From contig NZ_LIPV01000001.1 in NCBI RefSeq assembly GCF_001418255.1, positions 248,001-312,000 on the forward strand: a stretch of 64,000 nucleotides of DNA, given 5' to 3'. The notes below the pieces were generated by a model. The model did no database searches and was not told the DNA's origin. It saw only the letters and a list, made by a program, of their open reading frames with translations. This document shows, one piece after another, positions 47,135 through 56,205 of this stretch (position 1 is the first letter of the stretch; every line of letters starts with the position of its first letter). The position numbers and the translations under genes are program-made. The stretch comes from Thiomonas bhubaneswarensis. Its GTDB lineage: Bacteria > Pseudomonadota > Gammaproteobacteria > Burkholderiales > Burkholderiaceae_C.

Positions 47135-47162
47135 TTGTCTTCCGGCCCGCAGCGCCTAAAAT
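47135..47162 (+). promoter_or_regulatory. sigma-70-type promoter of the GNAT gene
   Basis: TTGTCT (-35), a 16-base spacer and TAAAAT (-10) predict a start near 47169. That is inside the longest possible GNAT frame (ATG at 47163) and therefore favours the second ATG at 47199. Confidence 0.5.
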
Positions 47163-47198
47163 ATGCTGCATTGCAGCAAATCCATTCTGACCCGCGCC

Positions 47199-47870
47199 AT
47201 GACCCTGTCTTCCGAAACGTCCCGGGCCGATAGCCCCGGCAGCGCGGCGGTCGTCCTGCCGAAACTCAACCGGGCGCGCGCGCCCATCATCCCGATCCGG
47301 CCCATCGGACCCGAGCACCGCGAGCAGTTGCTCAGGCACTTTCTCGCGCTCGGCACCGAGGATCGCTACCTTCGCTTCGGCTATGCCGCCAGCGACGAGC
47401 GCATTCGCGCCTATGTCGATTCCATCCGCTTCGGTGTGGACGAGATTTTCGGCGTGTTCAACCGCAAGCTCGACCTGCTCGCCGTGGCGCACATCGCCAT
47501 CGAGCCTGGGCGCACCGACCGGGCGGAATTCGGTGTTTCGGTCTTGCCCCGGGGACGCGGGCTGGGCATCGGCACGCGGCTGTTCGAGCGCGCCGCGGTG
47601 GATGCACGCAATCGCGGCTTGCGGGTGCTCTACATGCAGTGCCTGAGCAGCAACGGCGCCATGCTCAAGATCGCCCGCCGCGCCGGCATGAAGGTGCGCA
47701 ACGAAGGGGGCGAAACGGAGGCCTACCTCGAATTGCCCGACGACACCTACCAGAGCCATTTCGACGCCTTGCTGGAAAACCAGACCGGCCAGATCGACTA
47801 CTGGATGAAGGCCTTCATGCGTCAGTGGCGCTGCTTCTGGCTGTTCGGCCGCTGCCCCGATCCGACCTGA
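47199..47870 (+). CDS. GNAT-family N-acetyltransferase
   Basis: A 223-residue protein with a GNAT core: IRPIGPEHREQLLRHFLAL at the start of the fold, VLPRGRGLGIGTRLFERAA as the acetyl-CoA pyrophosphate loop (RGRGLG, a Q/RxxGxG/A variant), and CLSSNGAMLKIARRAGM. The C-terminal ~60 residues, with QIDYWMKAFMRQWRCFWLFG, are extra and hydrophobic or aromatic. The acceptor substrate is unknown. A second ATG at 47163 is possible, but the predicted promoter overlaps it. Confidence 0.85.
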   Translation: MTLSSETSRADSPGSAAVVLPKLNRARAPIIPIRPIGPEHREQLLRHFLALGTEDRYLRFGYAASDERIRAYVDSIRFGVDEIFGVFNRKLDLLAVAHIAIEPGRTDRAEFGVSVLPRGRGLGIGTRLFERAAVDARNRGLRVLYMQCLSSNGAMLKIARRAGMKVRNEGGETEAYLELPDDTYQSHFDALLENQTGQIDYWMKAFMRQWRCFWLFGRCPDPT

Positions 47871-47882
47871 GCTGACCCGATC

Positions 47883-49544
47883 TCAAGGCAGCCATCGGGC
47901 GACGGCGATGGTGCGCCAGCCGTTGAACTGCTGCCACGCGACCATGACGCTGCCCGCGGCATTCACCGCCAGCGCGGGCAGAGTGGCCTGCACCGTGGCC
48001 GTCGGATCGGACAAGGTTTGCGGCGCTTCCCAACGATGCTGCGATATGTCGTATCGCGCCGTCTGCACCTGCATGCCGCTGGCGCCGTCCTGATACCAGG
48101 CGCAGCGCACATTGCCTGCCGGATCGGCCGCCAGCACCGGATTGCCCGCGCTGCGCATCGCAGGGTCGTCGATCTGCTGCGGCTCCGACCAGTGCGAGGA
48201 GCCATGCGCCAGCCGCGCGGCCAGCACGGCATCGCGCACTGCGCCCCGGGCCGACCTGGCCTGTTCCCACACCAGAGTGAGGTTGCCCGCGTTGTCGGCC
48301 GCGAGTACGGGCGAGAGCGCGGGGCCGCTGAACGCCGGGGCTTGCATGAGCTGGAGGGCTGCGCCGCTTGACGCCGCACCGCGCGCCGTGGTCTGCAGCG
48401 CGGCGACGGCAATGCGGCGATGCGCGTCGCGCCCCTGCACCCAGGCGGCGACGATGCGCTCTTGCGAAGTGGCCACCAGCGTGGGCATGACGGCCGTGTC
48501 CCCGGCCGGGCTGAGCCGGACCGGCTTGCGCCACGCCTGCGCGTTCGGCTGCAAGGTCGCGGCATACACCGCTTCGCCGCCCGACGGCCCCTGCTGCCAG
48601 GCCGCTGCCACCCGCCCCAGCGGCGTGACGGCAATCACCGGGTTGTAGGCGTTCGCGCTGCCATGGTCGATCGGATGCGCGGCCAGCCAGCGCTGCTGCG
48701 CCTGCGCCCAATGTGCGGCGTAGATGGCGGTGTGGCGACCGTCGGGCTGCTGCCAGACCACGGTGACGTTGCCCTCGGCATCGGCAGCGAGCTGCGGGTT
48801 GGTGGCGTTGCCGGGCAGCGCCGGAAGGTCGAGCCGCTGCGGCGCTTGCCAGCGGCCCTGCACCTGCCGGTTGGCAAAAATGCCGCTGCGTCCGGCTATG
48901 GCCTGAAACCAGACTGCTGTGATCCGCCCCTGGGGATCGGCGGTGATGGCGGGAATGCTCGACGAACCGGCCTGCGACCCTTGCTGGTCGATGGCGCGGG
49001 GCCTGCTCCAGCTCTGGGTGTCCGGGTTGAAGCGAGCCGAGAGAATCGCACGACGGCCGTCATCGTCCTGAAACCACACGGCGACGAAGCCCCCGTCCGT
49101 CGTCGCCACCACCTGGGTGCCACTGACGGGCAGGTCGACTCGGTGCGCGGTGAGGTGGTCGTCGATCTGCACCGGCGGCTGCCAGGCGCTGCAGGTCGTG
49201 GTGAAGTGGCTTCGAACGTCCTGAGGTGAGGTCAGCGCGAGGGTGTAGGTGGTGCAGCCGACCAAGGGGGCCAGAGGCTCGACCACCGCCAGACCGCCCG
49301 CGGCACGCACCAGTCCGGGCACCACGCTGCCGTCGGGGTTGCGCAGTTGCAGATCGTCTGCGGAGATCGATCCGCTCTGCCCAGGCTGCGTCCAGCGGAA
49401 GCCCGGCTTCACGATGCGAGAAACGTCGCTCGCGCCATCGGCGGGCAGCGGCTGCGGCAGGCTCTGCGCCTGCGCGGCACCGATGAGCGTACTCGCCGCC
49501 CACGGCCCGAGCCAACGCCAGTTCCGTCGCCTGCAAGGCATCAC
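47883..49544 (-). CDS. secreted repeat protein, predicted beta-propeller
   Basis: A 553-residue protein with an N-terminal signal (…LIGAAQAQS, about residue 27), an Ig-like or BIG-type segment to about residue 115, then seven to eight repeats of about 50 residues. Each follows the pattern P-x-L-A-x-D-x-x-G-N-V-x-x-x-W-x-Q, then I/VxxAxx, then W-x-x-P-x-x-L/ID. This is the rhythm of a beta-propeller. No catalytic residues are obvious and I do not recognise a named family. Its ATG overlaps the aldehyde dehydrogenase stop by 4 bases, so the two are translationally coupled, a puzzling pairing of an exported protein and a cytosolic enzyme. Confidence 0.8.
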   Translation of the reverse strand: MMPCRRRNWRWLGPWAASTLIGAAQAQSLPQPLPADGASDVSRIVKPGFRWTQPGQSGSISADDLQLRNPDGSVVPGLVRAAGGLAVVEPLAPLVGCTTYTLALTSPQDVRSHFTTTCSAWQPPVQIDDHLTAHRVDLPVSGTQVVATTDGGFVAVWFQDDDGRRAILSARFNPDTQSWSRPRAIDQQGSQAGSSSIPAITADPQGRITAVWFQAIAGRSGIFANRQVQGRWQAPQRLDLPALPGNATNPQLAADAEGNVTVVWQQPDGRHTAIYAAHWAQAQQRWLAAHPIDHGSANAYNPVIAVTPLGRVAAAWQQGPSGGEAVYAATLQPNAQAWRKPVRLSPAGDTAVMPTLVATSQERIVAAWVQGRDAHRRIAVAALQTTARGAASSGAALQLMQAPAFSGPALSPVLAADNAGNLTLVWEQARSARGAVRDAVLAARLAHGSSHWSEPQQIDDPAMRSAGNPVLAADPAGNVRCAWYQDGASGMQVQTARYDISQHRWEAPQTLSDPTATVQATLPALAVNAAGSVMVAWQQFNGWRTIAVARWLP

Positions 49545-50962
49545 AGCCGCCCCATGAGCTTCATCAGCCAGCGGGTGCGCTGCCCATAAGGCGGCGCCAC
49601 CAGACCGACGCCCGACACGCGGGACTGGTACAGCACCGGCTTGAGCTTGCTGAAGGTGTCGAAGCCCCAGCGGCCGTGATAGCTGCCCATCCCCGACGCG
49701 CCGACGCCGCCGAAGGGAAGCCCGTCCTGCGCGAAGTGCAGCAGGGTGTCGTTCACCGTCACCCCACCGGCATGCGTCTGCAGCAGGGCCGCGGCGGTGC
49801 GGCGACGGTCGTGGTCGAACCAGTACATCGCCAGCGGCCTGGGCTGGCTGCGCAAGTGCGCCAGCGCCTGCTCCAGGTCGTCATACGCCACCACCGGGAG
49901 CAGCGGGCCGAAGATTTCCTCGTTCATCAGCCGCACACTGGCCGGAGCGTCGCAGATCGCGGCGGGCGCCAGGCGGTGGCGCAGATCGTCGGCCTGCACA
50001 CCGTCGAACAGCGCGTGCACATGCGCCCCTGCGGCGCGGGCCTCACCCATCAGGCCGAGCAGGCGGCTGTACTGGCGATGGTCGATGATGCTGGCGTAGT
50101 CGGGGCTGCGCAGGCCTTCGGGGTAGAGGCGTTGCGCTTCCCCACGACAGGCATCGATGAAGGCCGATTGCTGATCGCGCGGCACCAGCACGTAATCGGG
50201 CGCGATGCAGGTCTGACCGGCATTGACCAGCTTGCCGAACAGGATGCGCCGGGCGGCGTGCGCCACGTCGTAGCCCGGGGCGATGATGGCCGGCGACTTG
50301 CCACCCAGCTCCAGCGTCACCGGGGTGAGATGGGCCGCCGCCGCCGCCATGACCCGCTTGCCCACGCCGGTGGAGCCGGTGAACAGCAGATGATCGAAGG
50401 GCAGGGCGCTGAACGCCGCGCCGATTTCCGCGTCACCCTGCACCACCGCCACTTCGTCGGCGGCGAAGACCTGCGCGGCCCGCTGGGCGAACACCGCGCT
50501 GAACGTAGGCGTGTACTCGGAGAGCTTGACCATCGCCCTGTTGCCCGCCGCCAGCGCCGCCGTCAGTGGCGCCGCCGCCAGCACGAGAGGGTAGTTCCAC
50601 GGCGCGATGATGCCCACGACCCCCAGTGGCTGCGGCAGCACCTGGGCGCGGGCCGGCAGAAACCAGCGCGAGACGGACGCCCCACGCGGCCGCATCCAGC
50701 GCGGGCCCTGGCGCAGCGCATCGGCGATGCCGGTCAGGGTGGGGACGAGTTCCAGCAGCCCGGTTTCGGGCGGCGGGCGACCGCCGAAATCGGCGTCGAT
50801 GGCCTCGGCCCATTCGGCGGCATGCGTGCGCAGCAGGGTCTGCAGGCGCCGCAGCCGGTCGCGGCGCACGGCCCAGGGCGGAAAGGGCTCGGCGTCGAAC
50901 GCCGCCCGCATTGCGCTGTAGGTTTGCTGGAGCGACGCGGCGAAATCGGGGGCACGGTCCAT
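49541..50962 (-). CDS. aldehyde dehydrogenase (coniferyl-aldehyde dehydrogenase type)
   Basis: A 473-residue NAD(P)-dependent aldehyde dehydrogenase. The catalytic base Glu218 lies in LELGGKSP, the nucleophile Cys252 in NAGQTCIAPD, and the Rossmann strip FTGSTGVGKRV is present. Overall it belongs to the coniferyl/fatty aldehyde dehydrogenase branch with the membrane-tending C-terminus (LMKLMGRL). A GTG at 50983 would add seven residues; the ATG is preferred. It is divergent from the MarR-efflux operon and coupled to the downstream propeller gene. Confidence 0.9.
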   Translation of the reverse strand: MDRAPDFAASLQQTYSAMRAAFDAEPFPPWAVRRDRLRRLQTLLRTHAAEWAEAIDADFGGRPPPETGLLELVPTLTGIADALRQGPRWMRPRGASVSRWFLPARAQVLPQPLGVVGIIAPWNYPLVLAAAPLTAALAAGNRAMVKLSEYTPTFSAVFAQRAAQVFAADEVAVVQGDAEIGAAFSALPFDHLLFTGSTGVGKRVMAAAAAHLTPVTLELGGKSPAIIAPGYDVAHAARRILFGKLVNAGQTCIAPDYVLVPRDQQSAFIDACRGEAQRLYPEGLRSPDYASIIDHRQYSRLLGLMGEARAAGAHVHALFDGVQADDLRHRLAPAAICDAPASVRLMNEEIFGPLLPVVAYDDLEQALAHLRSQPRPLAMYWFDHDRRRTAAALLQTHAGGVTVNDTLLHFAQDGLPFGGVGASGMGSYHGRWGFDTFSKLKPVLYQSRVSGVGLVAPPYGQRTRWLMKLMGRL

Positions 50963-51135
50963 GGCGGCAGGAACACGGGGCACGGGTAGTCGATGGTAAG
51001 ACTCCCCGGGGCGTCACGCACGGGGAAATCCGGTTGCGCCCAAGTTCGCGCGCCGGGTCGGCGCGACGCCCTGTCGCAGTTCCCGCATAAACCCACAAAT
51101 TCAACCTGGGTATCCATTTGTGACCCAAGCAGTAT

Positions 51136-51147
51136 TTGCCTAAGCAA
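51136..51147. promoter_or_regulatory. candidate MarR/EmrR operator
   Basis: TTGCCTAAGCAA is a near-perfect 12-bp palindrome (10 of 12 positions symmetrical), 14 bases before the MarR ATG, in the 198-base divergent gap with the aldehyde dehydrogenase gene. A second weaker dyad, TGGGT…ACCCA, lies at about 51107-51127. Together they are candidates for autoregulation of the efflux operon. Confidence 0.5.
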
Positions 51148-51160
51148 TAAACTGCACGGC

Positions 51161-51730
51161 ATGAATTCTCCCACCCCTTCACGCACCGACGCTGCCGCGC
51201 CACGCTTTTACGACGGCACGGAGTATTGCAAGGAGCAATCGGTCGGCTTTCTGATGAAACGCTGCATCGCGGTGCTCGTGCGCAATCTGGAGCATCAAAT
51301 GCAGGCGCTCGATCTGACCGGCACGCAGTGGCACCCGCTGCTGCATGTGCACCTGGGCTGCGACACCGTGGCCGCCTGCGCCCGCGAGATGCAGACCGAC
51401 GCCGGCGCCATGACCCGCATGCTCGACCGTCTCGAAGCCAAGGGCCTGCTGGTGCGCGAGCGCAGCAGCACTGACCGGCGCGTGGTCAACCTGACGCTCA
51501 CGCCTCGCGGCACCGAAGTCGCGGCGCAGATTCCGCATGTGCTGTCCGAAGTGCTCAACGAGCATCTGCGGGGCTTCAGCCCCAAGGAGTTCAGCCAACT
51601 CCTCAATCTGCTCCAGCGCTTCATCGACAACGGCGAGGCCTTGGCCGAAGCGCAGCAGGCCGCGCCCGGACCCCAACTGGTCATGCAAGAGCCCGCCGAA
51701 GAATCCGATCACGACAAATCCGACTCCTGA
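51161..51730 (+). CDS. MarR-family regulator (EmrR-like)
   Basis: A 189-residue winged-helix repressor. The recognition helix region is CAREMQTDAGAMTRMLDRLE and the wing RERSSTDRRVVNLTLT. It heads the outer-membrane factor-EmrA-EmrB operon, as MprA/EmrR does in E. coli. The efflux gene follows 12 bases later. Uncouplers, salicylate-like compounds or long-chain aldehydes are possible inducers, given the divergent aldehyde dehydrogenase. Confidence 0.92.
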   Translation: MNSPTPSRTDAAAPRFYDGTEYCKEQSVGFLMKRCIAVLVRNLEHQMQALDLTGTQWHPLLHVHLGCDTVAACAREMQTDAGAMTRMLDRLEAKGLLVRERSSTDRRVVNLTLTPRGTEVAAQIPHVLSEVLNEHLRGFSPKEFSQLLNLLQRFIDNGEALAEAQQAAPGPQLVMQEPAEESDHDKSDS

Positions 51731-51742
51731 CCCGTTCCCATC

Positions 51743-53206
51743 ATGTTTCACACCTCATCGATCTCGACGCGCGGCATGCGGCGTGCCGCGCTGGCGGCCC
51801 CCGTGCTGGCCGCGCTGCTGCTGGCGGGCTGCGCCAGCACCGAGGGCATCGCGCCCACGGCCCATCTCACCCCGCCGCAGCAACTCGGCCTGCAGCCGGT
51901 GCAGACCGCCTTTCCCAAGACCGACTGGTGGACGGCGTTTCACGACCCTGAACTCGACCGCCTGATCGCCACAGCCCTGGCCGACAACCCCAGCCTGCAG
52001 GTCGCGCAGGCCCGGCTCGCACAGGCCCGCGCGCAGGTGCAGGGGGCGGGTAGCGCGCTCGAGCCCAAGCTGGGCGCGGCGGTGAATTCCACCCGCGAGC
52101 GGTTCAGCGCCAACGACATCTACCCGCCCCCGCTGGGCGGCGCCTGGTACACCGAAAACCAGGCCTTGCTGCAAGGCAGCTGGGAACTGGACTTTTTCGG
52201 CAAGAACCGCCAGACCCTGCAGGCCGCCATCGGCGAAGCCCACGCCGCCGCCGCGCAGGATCAGGCCGCGCGCGTGCTGCTGGCCGCCAACGTCGCCAGC
52301 GCCTATGTCAACCTCGCGCGCCTGATCGCGGTGCAGAACGTGCTGGAGCAAACCCTGCAGCAGCGCGAGCACATGCTGAGGCTGGTGCGCGACCGCGTCA
52401 ACGCCGGCCTGGAGACCACGGTGCAGGAAAAGCAGGCGCTGGCCGAAGTGCCGCAGATCCGCCTGAGAATCGACCAGACCGGGGTGCAGATCGCGCAGGC
52501 GCGCAATCTGCTGGCTGCCCTCACCGGCCAGGGCCCGCAGGCCACCGCAACGCTTTCGCCCAAGCTCGATGCCCTGCCCACCCTGGCCCTGCCCGCAACC
52601 TTACCCGCCGAACTCATCGGCCGCCGCGCCGATATCGTCGCGGCCCGCTGGCAGGTCGAAGCGGCGCTGCACGGCGTGAAGGCCGCGCGCGCGGCTTTCT
52701 ACCCCAACGTCAATCTCACCGCGTTCGCCGGCTTCACCGCGCTGGGCTTCACCCACTGGCTGCAGTCCAGCAGCCAGACCCTGGGAGTCGGTCCCGCGCT
52801 GACCCTGCCCATCTTCGAGGGCGGCGCGCTGCGCGCCCAACTGCGCGGCAAGTCGGCGCAGGCCGATGCGGCGATCGCGCAGTACAACGGCACGCTGGTG
52901 GACGCCGTGCATGAAGTGGCCGATGCCATCGCCGCGCGGCAGTCCATAGGCCAGCAGATCGCGCAGCAGCAACAGGCGCTGGCCGCCGCGCAGGACGCGC
53001 TGCGCCTGGTCGACGAGCGTTACAAGGCCGGGCTGTCGAACTACCTCACGGTGCTCAGCGTGCAGGCCAGCGTGCTCACGCTGCAGCAGGCCGGTGTCGA
53101 TCTGAAGGCGCAGGCGCTGGCCGACGACGTGGCGCTCATCCGCGCCCTGGGCGGCGGCTACGAGGCCCGCGAGCTTCCCGCCGATGCCACCGCGAAAGCC
53201 TCCTGA
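51743..53206 (+). CDS. outer-membrane efflux lipoprotein, NodT/OprM family
   Basis: A 487-residue TolC-like channel subunit. The signal peptide ends in the lipobox LLLAGC (Cys30), so it is lipid-anchored. WWTAFHDPELDRLIATAL and the second half DERYKAGLSNYLTVL are family hallmarks, with long coiled-coil heptads between. It should form the trimeric exit duct for the EmrAB-type pump encoded next. Confidence 0.93.
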   Translation: MFHTSSISTRGMRRAALAAPVLAALLLAGCASTEGIAPTAHLTPPQQLGLQPVQTAFPKTDWWTAFHDPELDRLIATALADNPSLQVAQARLAQARAQVQGAGSALEPKLGAAVNSTRERFSANDIYPPPLGGAWYTENQALLQGSWELDFFGKNRQTLQAAIGEAHAAAAQDQAARVLLAANVASAYVNLARLIAVQNVLEQTLQQREHMLRLVRDRVNAGLETTVQEKQALAEVPQIRLRIDQTGVQIAQARNLLAALTGQGPQATATLSPKLDALPTLALPATLPAELIGRRADIVAARWQVEAALHGVKAARAAFYPNVNLTAFAGFTALGFTHWLQSSSQTLGVGPALTLPIFEGGALRAQLRGKSAQADAAIAQYNGTLVDAVHEVADAIAARQSIGQQIAQQQQALAAAQDALRLVDERYKAGLSNYLTVLSVQASVLTLQQAGVDLKAQALADDVALIRALGGGYEARELPADATAKAS

Positions 53207-53261
53207 CGCGAACACCAGCCTCTCCCTCAAAAAACGAATCGAATTCCAACGGAGTGCATCC

Positions 53262-54557
53262 ATGAGTACCACGGACAACCACAAGACTGAAGGCGCGCCC
53301 CAGCCCGCCAGCAACGGCAACGGCAACGGCAACGGCAAGGCCGCCAAGCGGCGTCGGCTGATGCTGATGGCCATCGGCTTTTTCATCATCGCAGGCGCCC
53401 TCTATGGCGGCTACCACTACTGGGAGTCGCTGCGCTACGCCTACACCGACGACGCCTATGTGCAGGGCAATCTGGTGCAGGTGACGCCTCAGGTGGGCGG
53501 TACCGTGGTGGCCATCGATGCCGACGACACCCAGCTCGTTAAGGCCGGACAGCCGCTGGTCCAACTCGATGGCGCCGACACCCACGTGGCGCTGCAGCAG
53601 GCCGAAGCCCAGCTCGCGCAGGCGGTGCGCCAGGTACGGGTGAATTTTGCCAACAACGGCACGCTGCAGGCCCAGGTCGAGGTGAGACAGACCGACGTGA
53701 CCACGGCGCAGAGCAATCTGCAAACGGCGCAGGCCAATGTCGCCAAGGCCGAAGATGCGCTGCGCCGCCGCCAGGAGCTGGCCGGCACCGGCGCCGTCGG
53801 CGCCGAAGAACTGCGCCAGTCGCAAATCGCCCTGCAGGCCGCGCAGGCTCAGCTTGCCACCGCGAAGGCCCAGGTGCAGACGGCACAGGCCGGGGTGAAG
53901 GCAGCGCAGGAGCAGCTCGCCGCCAGCCAGGCGCTCACCGCGGGCACGGTGATCGCCAACAATCCGGCGGTCAAGCTGGCGGCGGCCAGGGTGCGCGAGG
54001 CTTATCTCGCGTATGAGCGCACCACCATTCCCGCGCCGGTCAGCGGCGTGGTGGCGCGCCGCACGGTGCAACTCGGCCAGCGTGTCGGCCCCGGCACGCC
54101 GCTGATGTGGGTGGTGCCGCTGAACGATGTGTGGATCGACGCCAATCTGAAAGAAACACAACTGCGCGACGTGCGCATCGGCCAGAAGGCCACCGTGGTC
54201 GCCGACACCTATGGCAGCGGCTTCACCTACACCGGCCGCGTGGTCGGGCTGTCGGCCGGCACGGGCGCGGCGTTTTCGCTGCTGCCTGCGCAGAACGCCA
54301 CCGGCAACTGGATCAAGGTGGTGCAACGCCTGCCGGTGCGCGTGGAGCTCGACCCCAAGCAGCTCGCCAGCCACCCGCTGCGCGTGGGCATGTCCACCGA
54401 AGTGACCATCGATATCGCCGACCACAAGGGCCCGCTGGTCACCGATGAGCCGCCCACCAAGCCCGCCGCGCGCACCGATGTTTATGCCGCCGACTGGCAG
54501 AAGGCCGACACCCTGGTGAACGCCATCATCGCCGCCAACGCGGGCGACAAGCGCTAA
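53262..54557 (+). CDS. emrA: HlyD/EmrA-family membrane-fusion protein
   Basis: A 431-residue periplasmic adaptor: a short cytosolic tail with Asn-Gly repeats, one membrane anchor (MLMAIGFFIIAGALYGGYHY), a split lipoyl domain (TDDAYVQGNLVQVTPQVGG and VVARRTVQLGQRV), a long alpha-hairpin rich in Ala/Gln, and a C-terminal barrel. This layout fits EmrA. It starts 55 bases after the outer-membrane gene and is followed by the EmrB-like transporter. Confidence 0.94.
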   Translation: MSTTDNHKTEGAPQPASNGNGNGNGKAAKRRRLMLMAIGFFIIAGALYGGYHYWESLRYAYTDDAYVQGNLVQVTPQVGGTVVAIDADDTQLVKAGQPLVQLDGADTHVALQQAEAQLAQAVRQVRVNFANNGTLQAQVEVRQTDVTTAQSNLQTAQANVAKAEDALRRRQELAGTGAVGAEELRQSQIALQAAQAQLATAKAQVQTAQAGVKAAQEQLAASQALTAGTVIANNPAVKLAAARVREAYLAYERTTIPAPVSGVVARRTVQLGQRVGPGTPLMWVVPLNDVWIDANLKETQLRDVRIGQKATVVADTYGSGFTYTGRVVGLSAGTGAAFSLLPAQNATGNWIKVVQRLPVRVELDPKQLASHPLRVGMSTEVTIDIADHKGPLVTDEPPTKPAARTDVYAADWQKADTLVNAIIAANAGDKR

Positions 54558-54569
54558 TTGGGGCGAGCC

Positions 54570-56186
54570 ATGGCCACCACACAAGAAATCGAAGAAAGCG
54601 CTGCCGGCGCCACGCCCGATGCGCCCGCCGCGCCACAGTCCGGCCCGGCGCATCTGACGCCGCTGTCGGGCAGCGCCCTGGTGCTCGGCACCATCGCGCT
54701 GTCGCTGGCGACCTTCATGAACGTGCTCGACACCTCGATCGCCAACGTCTCGATTCCGGCGATCGCGGGCGACCTGGGGGTGAGCTCGTCGCAGGGCACC
54801 TGGGTCATCACCTCGTTCGGCGTGGCCAATGCCATCGCGGTGCCGCTGACAGGCTTCGTCACCCAGCGCTTCGGCGCGGTGAAGGTGTTTCTCACCAGCA
54901 TCCTGCTGTTCACCCTGTTTTCGTTTTTGTGCGGGCAGGCGCCCAGCATCGAGATTCTGATTCTGTTTCGCGTTCTGCAGGGCGCTTCGGCCGGGCCGAT
55001 GATTCCGCTGTCGCAGACGCTGTTGCTGTCGAGCTATCCGCCGCAGCGATCGGGCATGGCGATCGCAATGTGGTCGATGACCACGCTGATCGCGCCCATC
55101 ATGGGGCCTTTGCTGGGCGGCTGGATCACCGACAACATCTCCTGGCCCTGGATCTTCTATATCAACGTGCCCGTGGGCCTGGTGGCCGCAGCGGTGACGG
55201 CGTCGATCTATCTGCGACGCGAAACGCCGATCCGCAAGCTGCCCATCGACTGGACGGGGCTGGGGCTGCTCGTCATCTGGGTGGGCTCGCTGCAGATCAT
55301 GCTCGACAAGGGGCAGGAACTCGACTGGTTCTCCAGCCCGATCATCATCGCGCTGGCCGCCGCCGCAGTCGTGGGCTTCGTGCTGTTCCTGATCTGGGAG
55401 ATCTACGACGATCACCCGGTGGTCGATCTCACCCTGTTCAAGATTCCCAGCTTCACCCTGGGCACCATCATGCTGGCGCTGGCCTACGGCATGTTCTTCG
55501 GCAGCCTGGTGCTGCTGCCGCTGTGGCTGCAGGAATTCATCGGCTATACCGCCACCGACGCCGGCGAGGTGCTGGCCTGGGTGGGGCTGTTCGCGCTGAT
55601 CCTCTCGCCCATCATCGGCCGTTTTCTGCCGGTGCTCGATTCCCGATGGGTCACCACGTTTTCCTTCGTCGTGTTCGCTCTGGTGTTCTACATGCGCTCG
55701 CAGTTCACCACCGGCGACAGCTACTGGGAATACTCCATCCCCACGGTGATCCAGGGCATCGCCACTGCAACCTTCTTCATTCCGCTGCTGGGCATCATCC
55801 TGGGCGGTCTGCCCGCGCACCGCATCGCCGCGGCATCGGGTCTGTCGAACTTCGCCCGCATCACCGCCGGCTCCTTTGGCACCTCGATCTACACCACCTG
55901 GTGGACCAATCGCGCCGAGCTGCATCACGAGCAGCTCATCAGCCACATCTACCAGGGCAGTCCGGTGGCCGAGCCTGTGCTACAAGGCATGCAGGCGCAG
56001 GGCTTCAGCCACGAACAGGCCTTGGCCGTGATCAACCGCCTGGTCAACCAGCAGGCCTATACCATCGCTGTGGACGACATGTTCCGCCTGAGCGCCTGGC
56101 TGTTCATCGCCCTGATCGCGCTGGTCTGGCTGATCAAGCCGTCCAAGAGCAACGCAGGCAGCGACGCCGCCGCCGGTGCGCATTGA
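54570..56186 (+). CDS. emrB: EmrB-type MFS drug:H+ antiporter (DHA2 family)
   Basis: A 538-residue, 14-helix major-facilitator transporter. The first helix pattern FMNVLDTSIANVSIPAIAGDL is diagnostic of DHA2, and motif C-like GPLLGGWITDNISWPWIFY follows. It moves hydrophobic drugs, fatty acids or phenolics out with EmrA and the outer-membrane factor. The ATG at 54570 is chosen; a TTG at 54558 is also in frame. The PagL-like gene starts 19 bases after its stop. Confidence 0.94.
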   Translation: MATTQEIEESAAGATPDAPAAPQSGPAHLTPLSGSALVLGTIALSLATFMNVLDTSIANVSIPAIAGDLGVSSSQGTWVITSFGVANAIAVPLTGFVTQRFGAVKVFLTSILLFTLFSFLCGQAPSIEILILFRVLQGASAGPMIPLSQTLLLSSYPPQRSGMAIAMWSMTTLIAPIMGPLLGGWITDNISWPWIFYINVPVGLVAAAVTASIYLRRETPIRKLPIDWTGLGLLVIWVGSLQIMLDKGQELDWFSSPIIIALAAAAVVGFVLFLIWEIYDDHPVVDLTLFKIPSFTLGTIMLALAYGMFFGSLVLLPLWLQEFIGYTATDAGEVLAWVGLFALILSPIIGRFLPVLDSRWVTTFSFVVFALVFYMRSQFTTGDSYWEYSIPTVIQGIATATFFIPLLGIILGGLPAHRIAAASGLSNFARITAGSFGTSIYTTWWTNRAELHHEQLISHIYQGSPVAEPVLQGMQAQGFSHEQALAVINRLVNQQAYTIAVDDMFRLSAWLFIALIALVWLIKPSKSNAGSDAAAGAH

Positions 56187-56205
56187 TAAGCCAAAAACAA
56201 ACGCC

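Noticed and set aside
53136-55946. A 936-codon minus-strand frame across the efflux genes.
   Set aside because: Antisense to the EmrA- and EmrB-like genes; His/Gly/Arg-rich with no domain.
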